DNA of 32,268 bases, from NCBI GenBank assembly GCA_947178035.1, contig CAMWXA010000004.1:1-32268 (forward strand), given 5' to 3'. The DNA is from an uncultured Lachnospiraceae bacterium. Lineage in GTDB: Bacteria; Bacillota; Clostridia; Lachnospirales; Lachnospiraceae. A program made the translations under genes and the position numbers. Of the stretch, positions 9,389 through 17,483 are shown in pieces; the stretch's first letter is position 1; the number at the start of each line of letters is the position of its first letter. The notes beneath the pieces are model-generated. The model did no database searches, was not told where the DNA came from, and worked only from the letters and a program-made list of their open reading frames with translations.

Positions 9389-9417
9389 ATTATATCGGTT
9401 TTTCGTGGTATGTGCAA
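9389..9417 (-). promoter_or_regulatory. Sigma-A promoter of operon 1 (dynamin/FHA/kinase genes)
   Basis: On the minus strand TTGCAC (9412-9417) and TATAAT (9389-9394) are separated by exactly 17 bases, a near-consensus housekeeping promoter. The spacer ends in AAAAACCGA. Nearly the same 29-base element occurs at 20545-20573 ahead of operon 2 (25 of 29 bases identical), which suggests shared control. The predicted leader to the ATG at 9247 is about 135 nt; I see no clear riboswitch in it. Confidence 0.8.
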
Positions 9418-9513
9418 TGTTTTTCCGTTTGATTCAGGTTTGACACTCTAATTTTGTGTTACCGTTCACTCCAAGTTAAGCAAACCCTCTGCCAAATTTC
9501 CTGATATGGTTCC

Positions 9514-9548
9514 AAAAAAATGCCCTGCAGCGCGTCCGCTGCAGGGCA
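9514..9548 (-). terminator. Rho-independent terminator ending operon 2
   Basis: A perfect 12-bp stem (arms 9521-9532 and 9537-9548, four-base loop) is followed on the minus strand by seven T residues (9514-9520). It lies 31 nt after the stop of the 71-aa gene and upstream of the operon 1 promoter, so it separates the two operons. The remaining bases of the 9248-9578 gap hold only the promoter and leader. Confidence 0.93.
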
Positions 9549-9578
9549 TGTAAATCTTCTCTTATTCTTCTTCCCTCG

Positions 9579-9794
9579 TCAGTTGTCCGATATCCCTTTC
9601 CTGACAAATTCTTCCCCACCGATACTGTAGGTCCTGAACGATCCGGTAAAGTTACCCTTGTCATCCAGATATGTATACAGCAGGATTTCCAGATCTGACT
9701 CTCCACCAAAACCGTCATCATCTTCCCAGTAACGGCCATCCGGCTGGATTTCCCACACCATCCTCTGGATTCTTAAATTTTCTCCTTTCCTCAC
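9579..9794 (-). CDS. Small acidic protein, function unknown
   Basis: This 71-residue frame starts at a GTG whose bases overlap the stop codon of the lipoprotein gene (GTGA arrangement); an ATG at 9761 is the alternative start. The protein is rich in Asp, Glu, Gly and aromatic residues, with the stretch GRYWEDDDGFGGESD, and looks like a compact beta-rich domain. No signal peptide or membrane segment is seen. I do not recognise it. It is the last gene of operon 2, just before a strong terminator, which supports it being real rather than chance. Confidence 0.6.
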   Translation of the reverse strand: MRKGENLRIQRMVWEIQPDGRYWEDDDGFGGESDLEILLYTYLDDKGNFTGSFRTYSIGGEEFVRKGISDN

Positions 9795-11080
9795 TCCCAG
9801 AAATACCAGACCGGTGCAAAAGTGACATCCTCCCCATGAAACAATATCGTTGCCGTATCGTCCTCACACTCTATCTGGACATTGTAATCCGGCATACGGA
9901 TATACCATGCGCCATCCTCCTCCGATTTCCACGCGTCAATCGCACAACTTATTACAGTATCCATGTATGCGGCAATGTCTTCCTCTGTCACATTCTCAAC
10001 CTGCATATACACACCATACTGGCCATCCCCCAGATCGTCCCCGGATTCCGGGTAAATGACACTGCTATCCTCCCCTGTGATAATACTCAGATAACCTGTC
10101 GTCTGCGGATCGTACCATGCAGGACACGGAAGCAGATCCGGCTGACTGGTCATTGTGTGGACAGATGCCAGGAGCGCCTCCCGATCCTCATTTTTGACGA
10201 TCTGTGTCATATGGTACAGCTGCGCCTCTGCCCGGGAAACGATCTCTGACTGCCGCATAACGATCTCCTCGTACTGATCCATACATGCTTCTCCCGCCGC
10301 CTCCAGCTCTGACGCCACCGCACACCACTCTGCCTGTTCGGATGACAACACCGGATAGTTTTCCCTCATGGAAGACCAGTATGTCTTTGCATTGGTATCA
10401 TCTCCCAGGGAAAGCAGGAGGTAGTTGGTCTCAAGATCGACATATTGGCAAATAACAGCGATGGAATCCCTCTCCGCAGATGACTGTTCCTTTAAACTTT
10501 CCACAGTACCCTCAAAATAGATATCCGATTCCAGCCTTTCCAGCAGCTGATTTCGGATGACATTGTGCGCCTCTTCCACAAAGACAGACACAGACGCAAA
10601 TTCCACTGTCTGATAACTTGTATCAAGCCCTGCATCCGCCAAAATAAGGTATTCCTCCTCCGTCAGATCCTCCTCTGTCATGGAAAGCTCAGACAGATAA
10701 CGGGCTGACGCAATGCAGGCCGCCCTCGCCCTGACAAGATCATTCCAGTCACCGCTCTCCAGATAAGCATCGACATAGTCCAACGCCCACAGCTCGCTGG
10801 CATACATCTTTTCCAGTACATCCAGATGGTCAGACCACACTGTCAGCAAATGCTGCCTTACCTGTTCAATATCCGGATTGTCAGCTGCGTCGTCACCAGT
10901 GTCCGCTTCGCCGCCACCAGTGTCCGCTGCACCGCCATCAGGGATATCCTGCTGCCCTGCACTTTCCACTACATAGTCCGCAACCTGTTGCTCCCCGGCA
11001 TTTCCACACCCTGTCACCTGCGTGGACAATAGCGCCGCTGCAAGCAGCATGCAGGCTGCCATCTTATTTTTTCTGATCAT
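9791..11080 (-). CDS. Secreted lipoprotein with helical domain, function unknown
   Basis: The 429-residue product has a lipoprotein signal peptide with a lipobox ending VTGC (Cys25), so it should be anchored to the outer face of the membrane. An acidic Asp/Gly/Ala linker (about 30-75) is followed by a long helical region (about 75-300), then a C-terminal domain with beta character (about 310-429). No known domain is recognised. Its ATG overlaps the stop of the kinase-NACHT gene by four bases (ATGA), so the two are translationally coupled. The helical part resembles in composition the presumed extracellular tail of that upstream protein (Ala/Tyr/Leu-rich with LSEEAYL/LTEEEYL-type segments). 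A partner or ligand-sensing subunit for the membrane kinase-NACHT protein is a plausible inference. Confidence 0.8.
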   Translation of the reverse strand: MIRKNKMAACMLLAAALLSTQVTGCGNAGEQQVADYVVESAGQQDIPDGGAADTGGGEADTGDDAADNPDIEQVRQHLLTVWSDHLDVLEKMYASELWALDYVDAYLESGDWNDLVRARAACIASARYLSELSMTEEDLTEEEYLILADAGLDTSYQTVEFASVSVFVEEAHNVIRNQLLERLESDIYFEGTVESLKEQSSAERDSIAVICQYVDLETNYLLLSLGDDTNAKTYWSSMRENYPVLSSEQAEWCAVASELEAAGEACMDQYEEIVMRQSEIVSRAEAQLYHMTQIVKNEDREALLASVHTMTSQPDLLPCPAWYDPQTTGYLSIITGEDSSVIYPESGDDLGDGQYGVYMQVENVTEEDIAAYMDTVISCAIDAWKSEEDGAWYIRMPDYNVQIECEDDTATILFHGEDVTFAPVWYFWE

Positions 11081-14040
11081 TCAGACTCCTCCATTCCAGC
11101 AAAAACCGTCATCAGTCCGCTCTGTCTGCATTCCATATCAGCAGCCTTTTGAGCAGCTTTATAGATCTCGATGTCCTCCACGGACTCCTTCGTTGCTTCA
11201 TTTTGTCTGCCCGCCAGGGCATATGTTTTCATATAGCGCACATAGGCCTGCTGCTCCTCTGGCGACGTGCTCCGTTCCATCGCCGTCAGTTCAGGTGCTA
11301 CTATCATGTTATAATACTTTCCGAGCACCCGGGCATCTGCATCAAGATACGCCTGCAGCTTTTCCACATAGGCCTCCCCGTCGAAAAATTCCCATGCACT
11401 GCTGTCCTCCCGCGCCTGAACCAGCACATCCAGATATTCTGCATAGGCCCTCGCCCGCTCCCCGGGCAGGGATGTCAGGGACAGATAAGCCTCCTCGGAA
11501 AGCGGCTGTCCGGACCATGGCATCACTTCGCCGGATCGATAGAGAATGTCCAGATATCCCGCCGCCTGTCCCGCCCCAACCGCACTCGTTGTCTTCAGCG
11601 CATCTCTGCAGTTGGATACCATTCTGTCGTAGGTGCCAGCGTTGTCCGGTGTCTCCTGGATACAGGCCACAAGCTCCGAAAAACATTCATACTGGTTTGC
11701 ACAGCTGATATACGCGGCAAATGCCGCGGACAACACGTTTTCTGAGACAGACTCCTCATAGGGCACTTTCACTTCGGTTGGAACGGGCGCCAGATATGGA
11801 AGGTAGATCCACTGATACATGCCGGCAAAACATAGCGCGCAGAGCGCCGCCGCCAAAAGTGCCTTGATCCGCGCATAAAACGCAAATTTCCTGTCAAATG
11901 CCGCCTGCACCCCGACCAGATAGTCCTCGATCAGCTGGTGGGAAGTTCTGTATCTTCCCTGTTCATCGCGCACGATCATCCCAAGCTTCCGCCAGAGAAT
12001 GCCGTGTACCATCAACCCGTGCCACGCCTCTGCCTCCGCCGTCCCGCCGCGAATATCGGTCATATGCCCGATCCACCCTGGAAACACCCTTGCCATCTCC
12101 CTTGTCCTCATGCGGCGATAGCATTTTTCCAGGACTGGAAGCATATCCTGATCAGACACGGAACGGTTTTTCACCCGCATCAGCTTTGCAAGTTCCGGCA
12201 GAACATAATATAGTGCTGCCTCGATCTGCCAGCGCTCTTTTTCATTTTCCGGAAGTTCCCTGACCGCCTTTGCGCATATCGCTTTGAAATATTTATCCAG
12301 AAGCTGTTCCTGTGAACTGATGACCTCCTGTTTCTCCTGATTCAGAACAATTGTGGCATAGATCGAAAGCATCATGGGCGAGCGCAGCAGCTCTCCTATC
12401 CCGCCCTGCTCCGGCACCAGTATGCCGCTCTCCCCCAGGATCCTTGCAACCTCTGGCTGTTCCAGCGGCCTTAACCGAACTCTCTGAAACGGGATCTCCT
12501 CCACGTCACTTCGCCCGGCCAGAAGGATACGGACACCCGGCATCCTCGACAATTCCAATATCTCCTGCAATAACTCCCCCGCGTCTCCTGGAATCTCGTT
12601 CAGGCCGTCCAGGAGAATGACCAGTTTCGGCCGTTCCCCTTTCTTCGTGTGCATGGGGACAGACAGCAGCTGAACCAGTTCATGTCTTGCCATTTCGATA
12701 CTTTCTGTACCTGGCTTAAAACGAAGTCCCTCCAGGATCAGGTCCTTTATGTAGGAACCCCTCCCCCTGGTATAACCATACAGTGACAGATACGTAAACG
12801 CAGGTTCCGTGCCAGTGTACTTCGCCGGCTGCAGGTATGCCGCCCGCATCAGCGCTGTCGTCTTCCCCGCGCCGCCGCTCCCCAGAAGGAACGCAGAGGA
12901 GCCCTCCGCAGACATTATCCGCTGCATCAGCGCATCAAGGGACACCGTTTCCCCACAGGCCGTCTCGCCTAAGATCGGATACAGCTTTTCCTCCTGTCTG
13001 ATGTATTCCAGAGCAGGATTCAGACGGATTGCACGGGAAATATTGGCTCGCCCCTTCTCCCAGAGCGCTGGGTGCGTGATTCCCTTTCCCTCGATGCGGT
13101 CCTGCAGTTCTTCCAGATCGGAACGCATCTGCAAGGCTGTCTGATACCGTTTTGACACCAGCACGGCAAGACCGCGTTTCAGTATTTTCCGAACCATGCT
13201 GCTGACGGTGTCCGGCATCCCGGCAAGGCAGGGCAGATCTGCGACATCCGGAACCTGCCCGCGCGCGGTCTGCAGGATGGACAATTTCTGCCCGGACAGC
13301 ATCCGGTAAAAGACAGCGGTCAAGGCATACAGATCCGCCGGATACCCGATCTCGGAAAGCTTCCCGGCGCGTATCTCCGGTGCTGTAAAGCCTTCCTTTG
13401 CACTGTAATACACAGACTGTCCCTCCCTGATCTCACAGAGCGTGTGCACACTGTTATAATCGATCAGGGTGACGCGTTCCCGCCTTCCATCACCGATCAG
13501 TAAGATATTGTCAGGACTGATATCCAGATGAAGAAAGCCGGATTGGTGAAATACCTCCAGTACATCCAATATGCCAAGCATCCTGTGGACATGGACGGGC
13601 AGCGATCCCTCCTTTTCCCGCATTTCATCCAGTTCCTTGTCAAGACTTCTGCCGCCCGAAAAACCAAGGACAGAATACAGTGTCTGGTGCAGCGAAAAAG
13701 TATTGATATTTGCGCCGATCTCCTCCGGAGATGCCTCCAATAATTTCAGGTGCACCTCGTTTCCGCGGTTAAAACTCAACCGGTGCAGCGCCATTGTCGC
13801 TGCGGCATCCGCTGTCCAGCAGACGTCCCCGGCCGGGGCGCGGTAGATCTGTCCCCGCGATTCAAACGGAAACAGCTCCTTGATCAAAACCTTATGCCGC
13901 AGCTCCTGAAACTGTTCATCCGGATAGGAACCCATATACACAATGGCGTTGGAACCCTTTCCCACAAAAGAATCGATCCGGCACGCCATTCCCGGAAACC
14001 CAAGCTCTGTCCCCTGTTTCAAAACAATCCTACTATCCAT
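11077..14040 (-). CDS. Kinase-like, NACHT NTPase, transmembrane fusion protein
   Basis: A 987-residue fusion. Residues 22-250 form a protein-kinase-like domain: glycine loop GKGSNAIVYMG, lysine in VLIK (54), HLDISPDN (171-178) in place of HRDxKxxN, IDYNS (193-197) in place of DFG, and APE (220-222). The catalytic aspartates are kept, so activity is possible. Residues about 380-580 are a NACHT-type NTPase: Walker A GSGGAGKTT (387-395), Walker B LVILLDGLNEIP (473-484), LLAGR sensor region (506-510) and the LLRSPMMLSIYATI stretch typical after the ATPase core. One transmembrane helix (about 727-747) precedes a 240-residue helical tail that would lie outside the cell. NACHT proteins usually act as ligand-triggered switches. 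GAGG eight bases ahead of the ATG is the ribosome site. The next gene (lipoprotein) overlaps its stop. Role unknown; membrane signalling or immune-type sensing fits best. Confidence 0.88.
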   Translation of the reverse strand: MDSRIVLKQGTELGFPGMACRIDSFVGKGSNAIVYMGSYPDEQFQELRHKVLIKELFPFESRGQIYRAPAGDVCWTADAAATMALHRLSFNRGNEVHLKLLEASPEEIGANINTFSLHQTLYSVLGFSGGRSLDKELDEMREKEGSLPVHVHRMLGILDVLEVFHQSGFLHLDISPDNILLIGDGRRERVTLIDYNSVHTLCEIREGQSVYYSAKEGFTAPEIRAGKLSEIGYPADLYALTAVFYRMLSGQKLSILQTARGQVPDVADLPCLAGMPDTVSSMVRKILKRGLAVLVSKRYQTALQMRSDLEELQDRIEGKGITHPALWEKGRANISRAIRLNPALEYIRQEEKLYPILGETACGETVSLDALMQRIMSAEGSSAFLLGSGGAGKTTALMRAAYLQPAKYTGTEPAFTYLSLYGYTRGRGSYIKDLILEGLRFKPGTESIEMARHELVQLLSVPMHTKKGERPKLVILLDGLNEIPGDAGELLQEILELSRMPGVRILLAGRSDVEEIPFQRVRLRPLEQPEVARILGESGILVPEQGGIGELLRSPMMLSIYATIVLNQEKQEVISSQEQLLDKYFKAICAKAVRELPENEKERWQIEAALYYVLPELAKLMRVKNRSVSDQDMLPVLEKCYRRMRTREMARVFPGWIGHMTDIRGGTAEAEAWHGLMVHGILWRKLGMIVRDEQGRYRTSHQLIEDYLVGVQAAFDRKFAFYARIKALLAAALCALCFAGMYQWIYLPYLAPVPTEVKVPYEESVSENVLSAAFAAYISCANQYECFSELVACIQETPDNAGTYDRMVSNCRDALKTTSAVGAGQAAGYLDILYRSGEVMPWSGQPLSEEAYLSLTSLPGERARAYAEYLDVLVQAREDSSAWEFFDGEAYVEKLQAYLDADARVLGKYYNMIVAPELTAMERSTSPEEQQAYVRYMKTYALAGRQNEATKESVEDIEIYKAAQKAADMECRQSGLMTVFAGMEESE

Positions 14041-14173
14041 ACTTCAAACCTCATCTCCCATAATCCTGTCTGACCGCGAAATTCTGCTCCGCTTCTGCAT
14101 GTCATTGATACTGTTTTTTCAACAATATCACACAGGACCTGATGAACTTGAGATCTGTTTCCACTGCCCTGGA

Positions 14174-15367
14174 TCAGTCTTCTTTTGTCTCCTCTGCGGG
14201 CCGTTCCCCAAACATTTCTCTGAAAATCGTTCTCATGCGGACATTGATATCAAACATATCCTCCGCGCAAATGCAGTAAAGGATCAGCCAGTCAAAGGGC
14301 GACCGCGGATCCAGCGGCATAAAGCCTGCTTGAAGCAGCATGTCGTTCAACCCCTGATACAGCTGCTCAAAAAACTCTTCCTTCGACAATACAAAATCGA
14401 TATCATTCTCCTCGTCATACGGTGACTCCTCACCTGTCGCAAGAAACAGCAGTATCAGCACTTTCCGCGTCACATCGGTCTTTCTGGACTTCATCTTTGA
14501 GATGGTTGTCTCATCCGGCCAGCTTTTGCTCACCTCTTCCTGGATCACGGTAAAAACAAGCTTCTCTTCCCCGGAAAGTGCGCGGTTCTTCTTGCCGGCC
14601 TGCACCCGCCCCTTGGCATACAACACATTTTTCTCATATAGATACTCCCTCAATATGTCGCGGATCGTCAGTTCTTCTTTCTTAAACAGCCCGGCGCTCT
14701 CCTCCCCCTCATCAGGCAGCGGATTTTCAAGCGCATCCATCATCTCCATAAAGAGCTTGTACGCGTTGTTGTGATAACGTCCAAGTCTCGACACCGCCCC
14801 TGTCAGATAATCGACAAGCTCTTCCCTCGTGCCAAGCGCCGCGACTTCCGAGCGGATGATCGGTGTGAAACTGTCCTCCGAAAGCGTCCCGGACTCCGTC
14901 ACTCTGGAGAGTACTTCCGCCATCTCCTCATTCAATCGATTCGCTTCAGTATAATCCATTCCCTGCTTCAGGGCAAAAAGATACACGATCTCATCCGGAT
15001 TCCTCCAATGAAGCCCCTCCTCAGAGATGAGCGCGACAAATGCATCGGCCTCCTCCACAGACAATCCCAAAATAAAGCAGAGCTCAATGGCATCCTTTTT
15101 CCGCAGTGTCTGGTTATCCGGATTATTCAGCCATCCCCGCACACGCCGCTCCACGGCATCCTTGCTCCGGTCCGGGTGATCGCGCATCAGTCCCTGCACC
15201 AATGTCGTCCGCAGCTCCTGTCCGTGGGAAAACTTCTCCAGTTTCTCCCGTAGCGTGCGCATCTTCGCTTCCTTTTCCAGAAAGTCGACCGCCCCGGAAA
15301 CTGTCAGTGTCCCCGATATGGCCTGATTGTATATTCGTTCAGAAACAACCGTCATTTTGTTATTCAT
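14174..15367 (-). CDS. Helical protein of unknown function
   Basis: The 397-residue protein has no motif I can name with confidence. Residues 80-150 (RRVRGWLNNPDNQTLRKKDA, then a helical LGLSVEEADAFV stretch) look like a helix-turn-helix-type or repressor-like fold with a following helical bundle; the rest is mostly helical and charged. There is no signal peptide or transmembrane segment, so it is cytoplasmic. It lies between the AAA-ATPase-like/nuclease gene (67 nt upstream) and the kinase-NACHT gene (133 nt downstream, a spacer in which I see nothing but the ribosome site). GGAG lies ten bases before the ATG at 15367; an ATG four codons later is possible. It could be a regulator or a kinase substrate in the same operon; this is a guess from position only. 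Confidence 0.75.
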   Translation of the reverse strand: MNNKMTVVSERIYNQAISGTLTVSGAVDFLEKEAKMRTLREKLEKFSHGQELRTTLVQGLMRDHPDRSKDAVERRVRGWLNNPDNQTLRKKDAIELCFILGLSVEEADAFVALISEEGLHWRNPDEIVYLFALKQGMDYTEANRLNEEMAEVLSRVTESGTLSEDSFTPIIRSEVAALGTREELVDYLTGAVSRLGRYHNNAYKLFMEMMDALENPLPDEGEESAGLFKKEELTIRDILREYLYEKNVLYAKGRVQAGKKNRALSGEEKLVFTVIQEEVSKSWPDETTISKMKSRKTDVTRKVLILLFLATGEESPYDEENDIDFVLSKEEFFEQLYQGLNDMLLQAGFMPLDPRSPFDWLILYCICAEDMFDINVRMRTIFREMFGERPAEETKED

Positions 15368-15434
15368 TTCCTGTTTACTCCCATCTGTCCGTTATCCGTC
15401 TCCGCAGACACATTTTTCTTTTTCGTATGGACTT

Positions 15435-17144
15435 TTACCCGATCAGCACATTTTTGCCCTCGAAAGCAAAACCGTATTTCCGTATGCGCTCTGGCAGAAA
15501 TCCTTTTGCCTCCAAAACTTTCGCATACTGTTTTTCCTCAATCTGGGACAGTGCCGCCCTCACAGTTTCCTCCAGGTCTTTCTCCTTCTGCGGACGATGA
15601 ACTTTAAACTCCATGATGATCGCATCATCTGTCTCATTCCCTTTGACTGGCTCGAGCATCACATCATAACGCCCAAATCCGCTTTCCCGGTTGGAAGTGA
15701 TCGTGTACCGGTCTGACAGATCCACCATCAGTCCCAGCACAAACCCGTGATAAAACCGCTCCGGCTGGGATTTTTTAGAGGGATGCCTGCCAGTGTCAAA
15801 GCAGCTGAAGGTCTCCACCGCAACATTGTTCATGTATTCATTCATCGCATCAAGATCGCCCTGCAGCAACGCTTTGAGAAAATCATTGTACTCTGGCGCA
15901 TACTTTTTAAACCAGCCCCTGATCATATTCCAGAACATGAGTTTTGTCTCCATATTTGTAATTTTCAGATCATATTCCTCTTCGCCGGTTTCCTTGTTAT
16001 TTTGATGTTTTTCCACCCTCAGATACCCGCTTGCAAGCAGCAGGCTCCAGATCGCATACTCGTTGTGGTCAAGCTCGTTAAAAACGATCTGTTCATCAAT
16101 CTTTGTGTGGAGCGTGCCGCCATTGAGCAAGTCTTCCATAATGATCTTTACGTCCCTGCTTCCCTCGCGGATCAATTTTCCGACCAGACTGTTACTGCTT
16201 GTGTTGGCCCAGTAAGTTGAAAATTTCTTCTCATCAAGGAAATTGATAATGGACCATGGATTGTAAATATCTGACTGATTTCCAAATGTAAAACCATCAT
16301 ACCATTCCCTGACGCCCGCTTCCATATCAGACATATGATATTCCGCCAGCGCACTGGAAACCTCTTCCTGCGTAAAGCCAAAAGAAGCTGCATATTTTTC
16401 TGAAGTCGTTGTCACCACTGCCAGATTGTTTAAATCCGAAAATATGGACTCTTTACTAATCCTTGTAATCCCTGTCATCAGCGCCTTCGCAAAATGCTGG
16501 TTTGTCTTGAAAGTCGCATTGAACAGATTTCTGATAAACACGACGATTTCGTCCCAATATCCGTTTACATAGGCTTCCTGCATCGGCGTATCATACTCGT
16601 CGAGCAGAATGATCACCTTTTTATTGTAATACCGATGCAAATAATCACTGAGCCTGTGGAGGGATATCGCTGCGTCTGTCACAGACATTCTGTCGGAAAC
16701 ACTGTCAAAATATTCCCTCTCTCTGTCTGTCAGAACATTACTATCCCTCAGAAAATGATGCCGGCTGTACAAGTCTGCCAAAATCTGGCAGATCTGTATC
16801 TTCGTTGTCTCAAACGTATTCTCCTTCACATTGGCAAAGCTCAGGCTGATCACCGGATAGGTTCCCTGCAGCTGTCTGTACGGATACACGCCATCCGCAG
16901 ACTTTTCATTCCATATACGCATCTTTTCAAACAGATCACTCCGTCCTTCATAATCAACAGAAAAAAACTGTTCGACCATACTCATATTGAGTGTTTTCCC
17001 AAAACGCCTTGGGCGGGTGATCAGTGTCACGCTGTCAAAATTCTCCCACCATTCCCTGATAAAATCGGTTTTGTCGATATAAAAACCGTTATTTTCAATG
17101 AGCTCATCGTAACACTGATGCCCGATTCCGACCACTCTCGCCAT
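15435..17144 (-). CDS. AAA-ATPase-like / PD-(D/E)XK nuclease-superfamily protein
   Basis: The 569-residue protein matches the common Firmicutes and Bacteroidetes family with an AAA-ATPase-like domain (PF09820) and a C-terminal PD-(D/E)XK nuclease-like domain (PF08011). It starts with the typical MARVVGIGHQCYDELIENNG region and has a Walker A variant RPRRFGKT (44-51) and Walker B LLDEYDTP (180-187). Near the C-terminus are D494 in GRYDV and E512-F-K514 in IIMEFKV, the nuclease triad pattern. These genes are abundant and mobile in gut bacteria and their role is not established. The ATG at 17144, 14 codons inside the longest frame, was chosen because AAAGGAG precedes it and because the family begins there. 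It has its own promoter at 17214-17242, so it may be a passenger rather than a core member of the signalling operon. Confidence 0.9.
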   Translation of the reverse strand: MARVVGIGHQCYDELIENNGFYIDKTDFIREWWENFDSVTLITRPRRFGKTLNMSMVEQFFSVDYEGRSDLFEKMRIWNEKSADGVYPYRQLQGTYPVISLSFANVKENTFETTKIQICQILADLYSRHHFLRDSNVLTDREREYFDSVSDRMSVTDAAISLHRLSDYLHRYYNKKVIILLDEYDTPMQEAYVNGYWDEIVVFIRNLFNATFKTNQHFAKALMTGITRISKESIFSDLNNLAVVTTTSEKYAASFGFTQEEVSSALAEYHMSDMEAGVREWYDGFTFGNQSDIYNPWSIINFLDEKKFSTYWANTSSNSLVGKLIREGSRDVKIIMEDLLNGGTLHTKIDEQIVFNELDHNEYAIWSLLLASGYLRVEKHQNNKETGEEEYDLKITNMETKLMFWNMIRGWFKKYAPEYNDFLKALLQGDLDAMNEYMNNVAVETFSCFDTGRHPSKKSQPERFYHGFVLGLMVDLSDRYTITSNRESGFGRYDVMLEPVKGNETDDAIIMEFKVHRPQKEKDLEETVRAALSQIEEKQYAKVLEAKGFLPERIRKYGFAFEGKNVLIG

Positions 17145-17213
17145 GTATCCCCGTCTCCTTTCTCCGCAGCCTGGCTGATCTGCCAATCCGCCCGCTGATA
17201 CTCATATAGGTCT

Positions 17214-17242
17214 ATTATATCCGTTCGCATCGGAATCGACAA
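17214..17242 (-). promoter_or_regulatory. Sigma-A promoter ahead of the AAA-ATPase-like gene
   Basis: Minus-strand TTGTCG (17237-17242) and TATAAT (17214-17219) are 17 bases apart. Transcription would begin near 17207 with a leader of about 60 nt. The bases just before the -10 (GAACGGA) resemble those of the operon 1 and 2 promoters (AAACCGA), but the rest of the spacer differs. Confidence 0.7.
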
Positions 17243-17264
17243 GAACAATTTCCCGCAATATTAA

Positions 17265-17321
17265 AATCCCAATGTAAAATATCTCATGTCTTCTACCGAC
17301 GGTATGCTTTACACTGGGATT
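17265..17321 (-). repeat. Inverted repeat with 14-base arms, possible terminator of the upstream operon segment
   Basis: Arms 17265-17278 and 17308-17321 are complementary except at one position that becomes a G-U pair in RNA; a small palindrome (TACCG/CGGTA, 17294-17304) sits in the loop. On the minus strand the second arm ends GGGATT and runs into TTAATATT, a weak U-rich tail. A terminator after the 344-aa gene is the simplest reading, with readthrough likely; a mobile-element end or operator is possible. Confidence 0.5.
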
Positions 17322-17341
17322 CTGTCAATCACTGTTCAGTT

Positions 17342-17449
17342 TTATCTGGTATCATTTTGTATCGCGGTACACACATCAACCGACTCCTTTCCCTTATCAA
17401 TCTTCATGTTTGAACCAGTCGCCGCATTAATGATCTCTGCCGCATCCCG
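17342..17449 (-). pseudogene. Possible gene remnant (35-codon open stretch)
   Basis: In the gap 17243-17483 one minus-strand frame is open for 35 codons between two stops and reads like the C-terminus of a protein (AAEIINAATGSNMKIDKG, then VDVCTAIQ). It has no ribosome site or start at its beginning. Its look is similar to the C-termini of Rpn/PD-(D/E)XK-type proteins as I remember them, but this is weak. It could be the scar of a lost gene between the two operon segments. The plus-strand 69-codon frame over the same bases looks like chance. Confidence 0.25.
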
Positions 17450-17483
17450 CTATTTCTATTTTGCTATCCGAATGGAAAGAATA

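Noticed and set aside
11022-12263. Overlapping plus-strand frames opposite the kinase-NACHT gene
   Set aside because: Pro/Arg/Ser/His-rich products typical of antisense frames in GC-rich coding DNA; the minus strand has recognised domains throughout.
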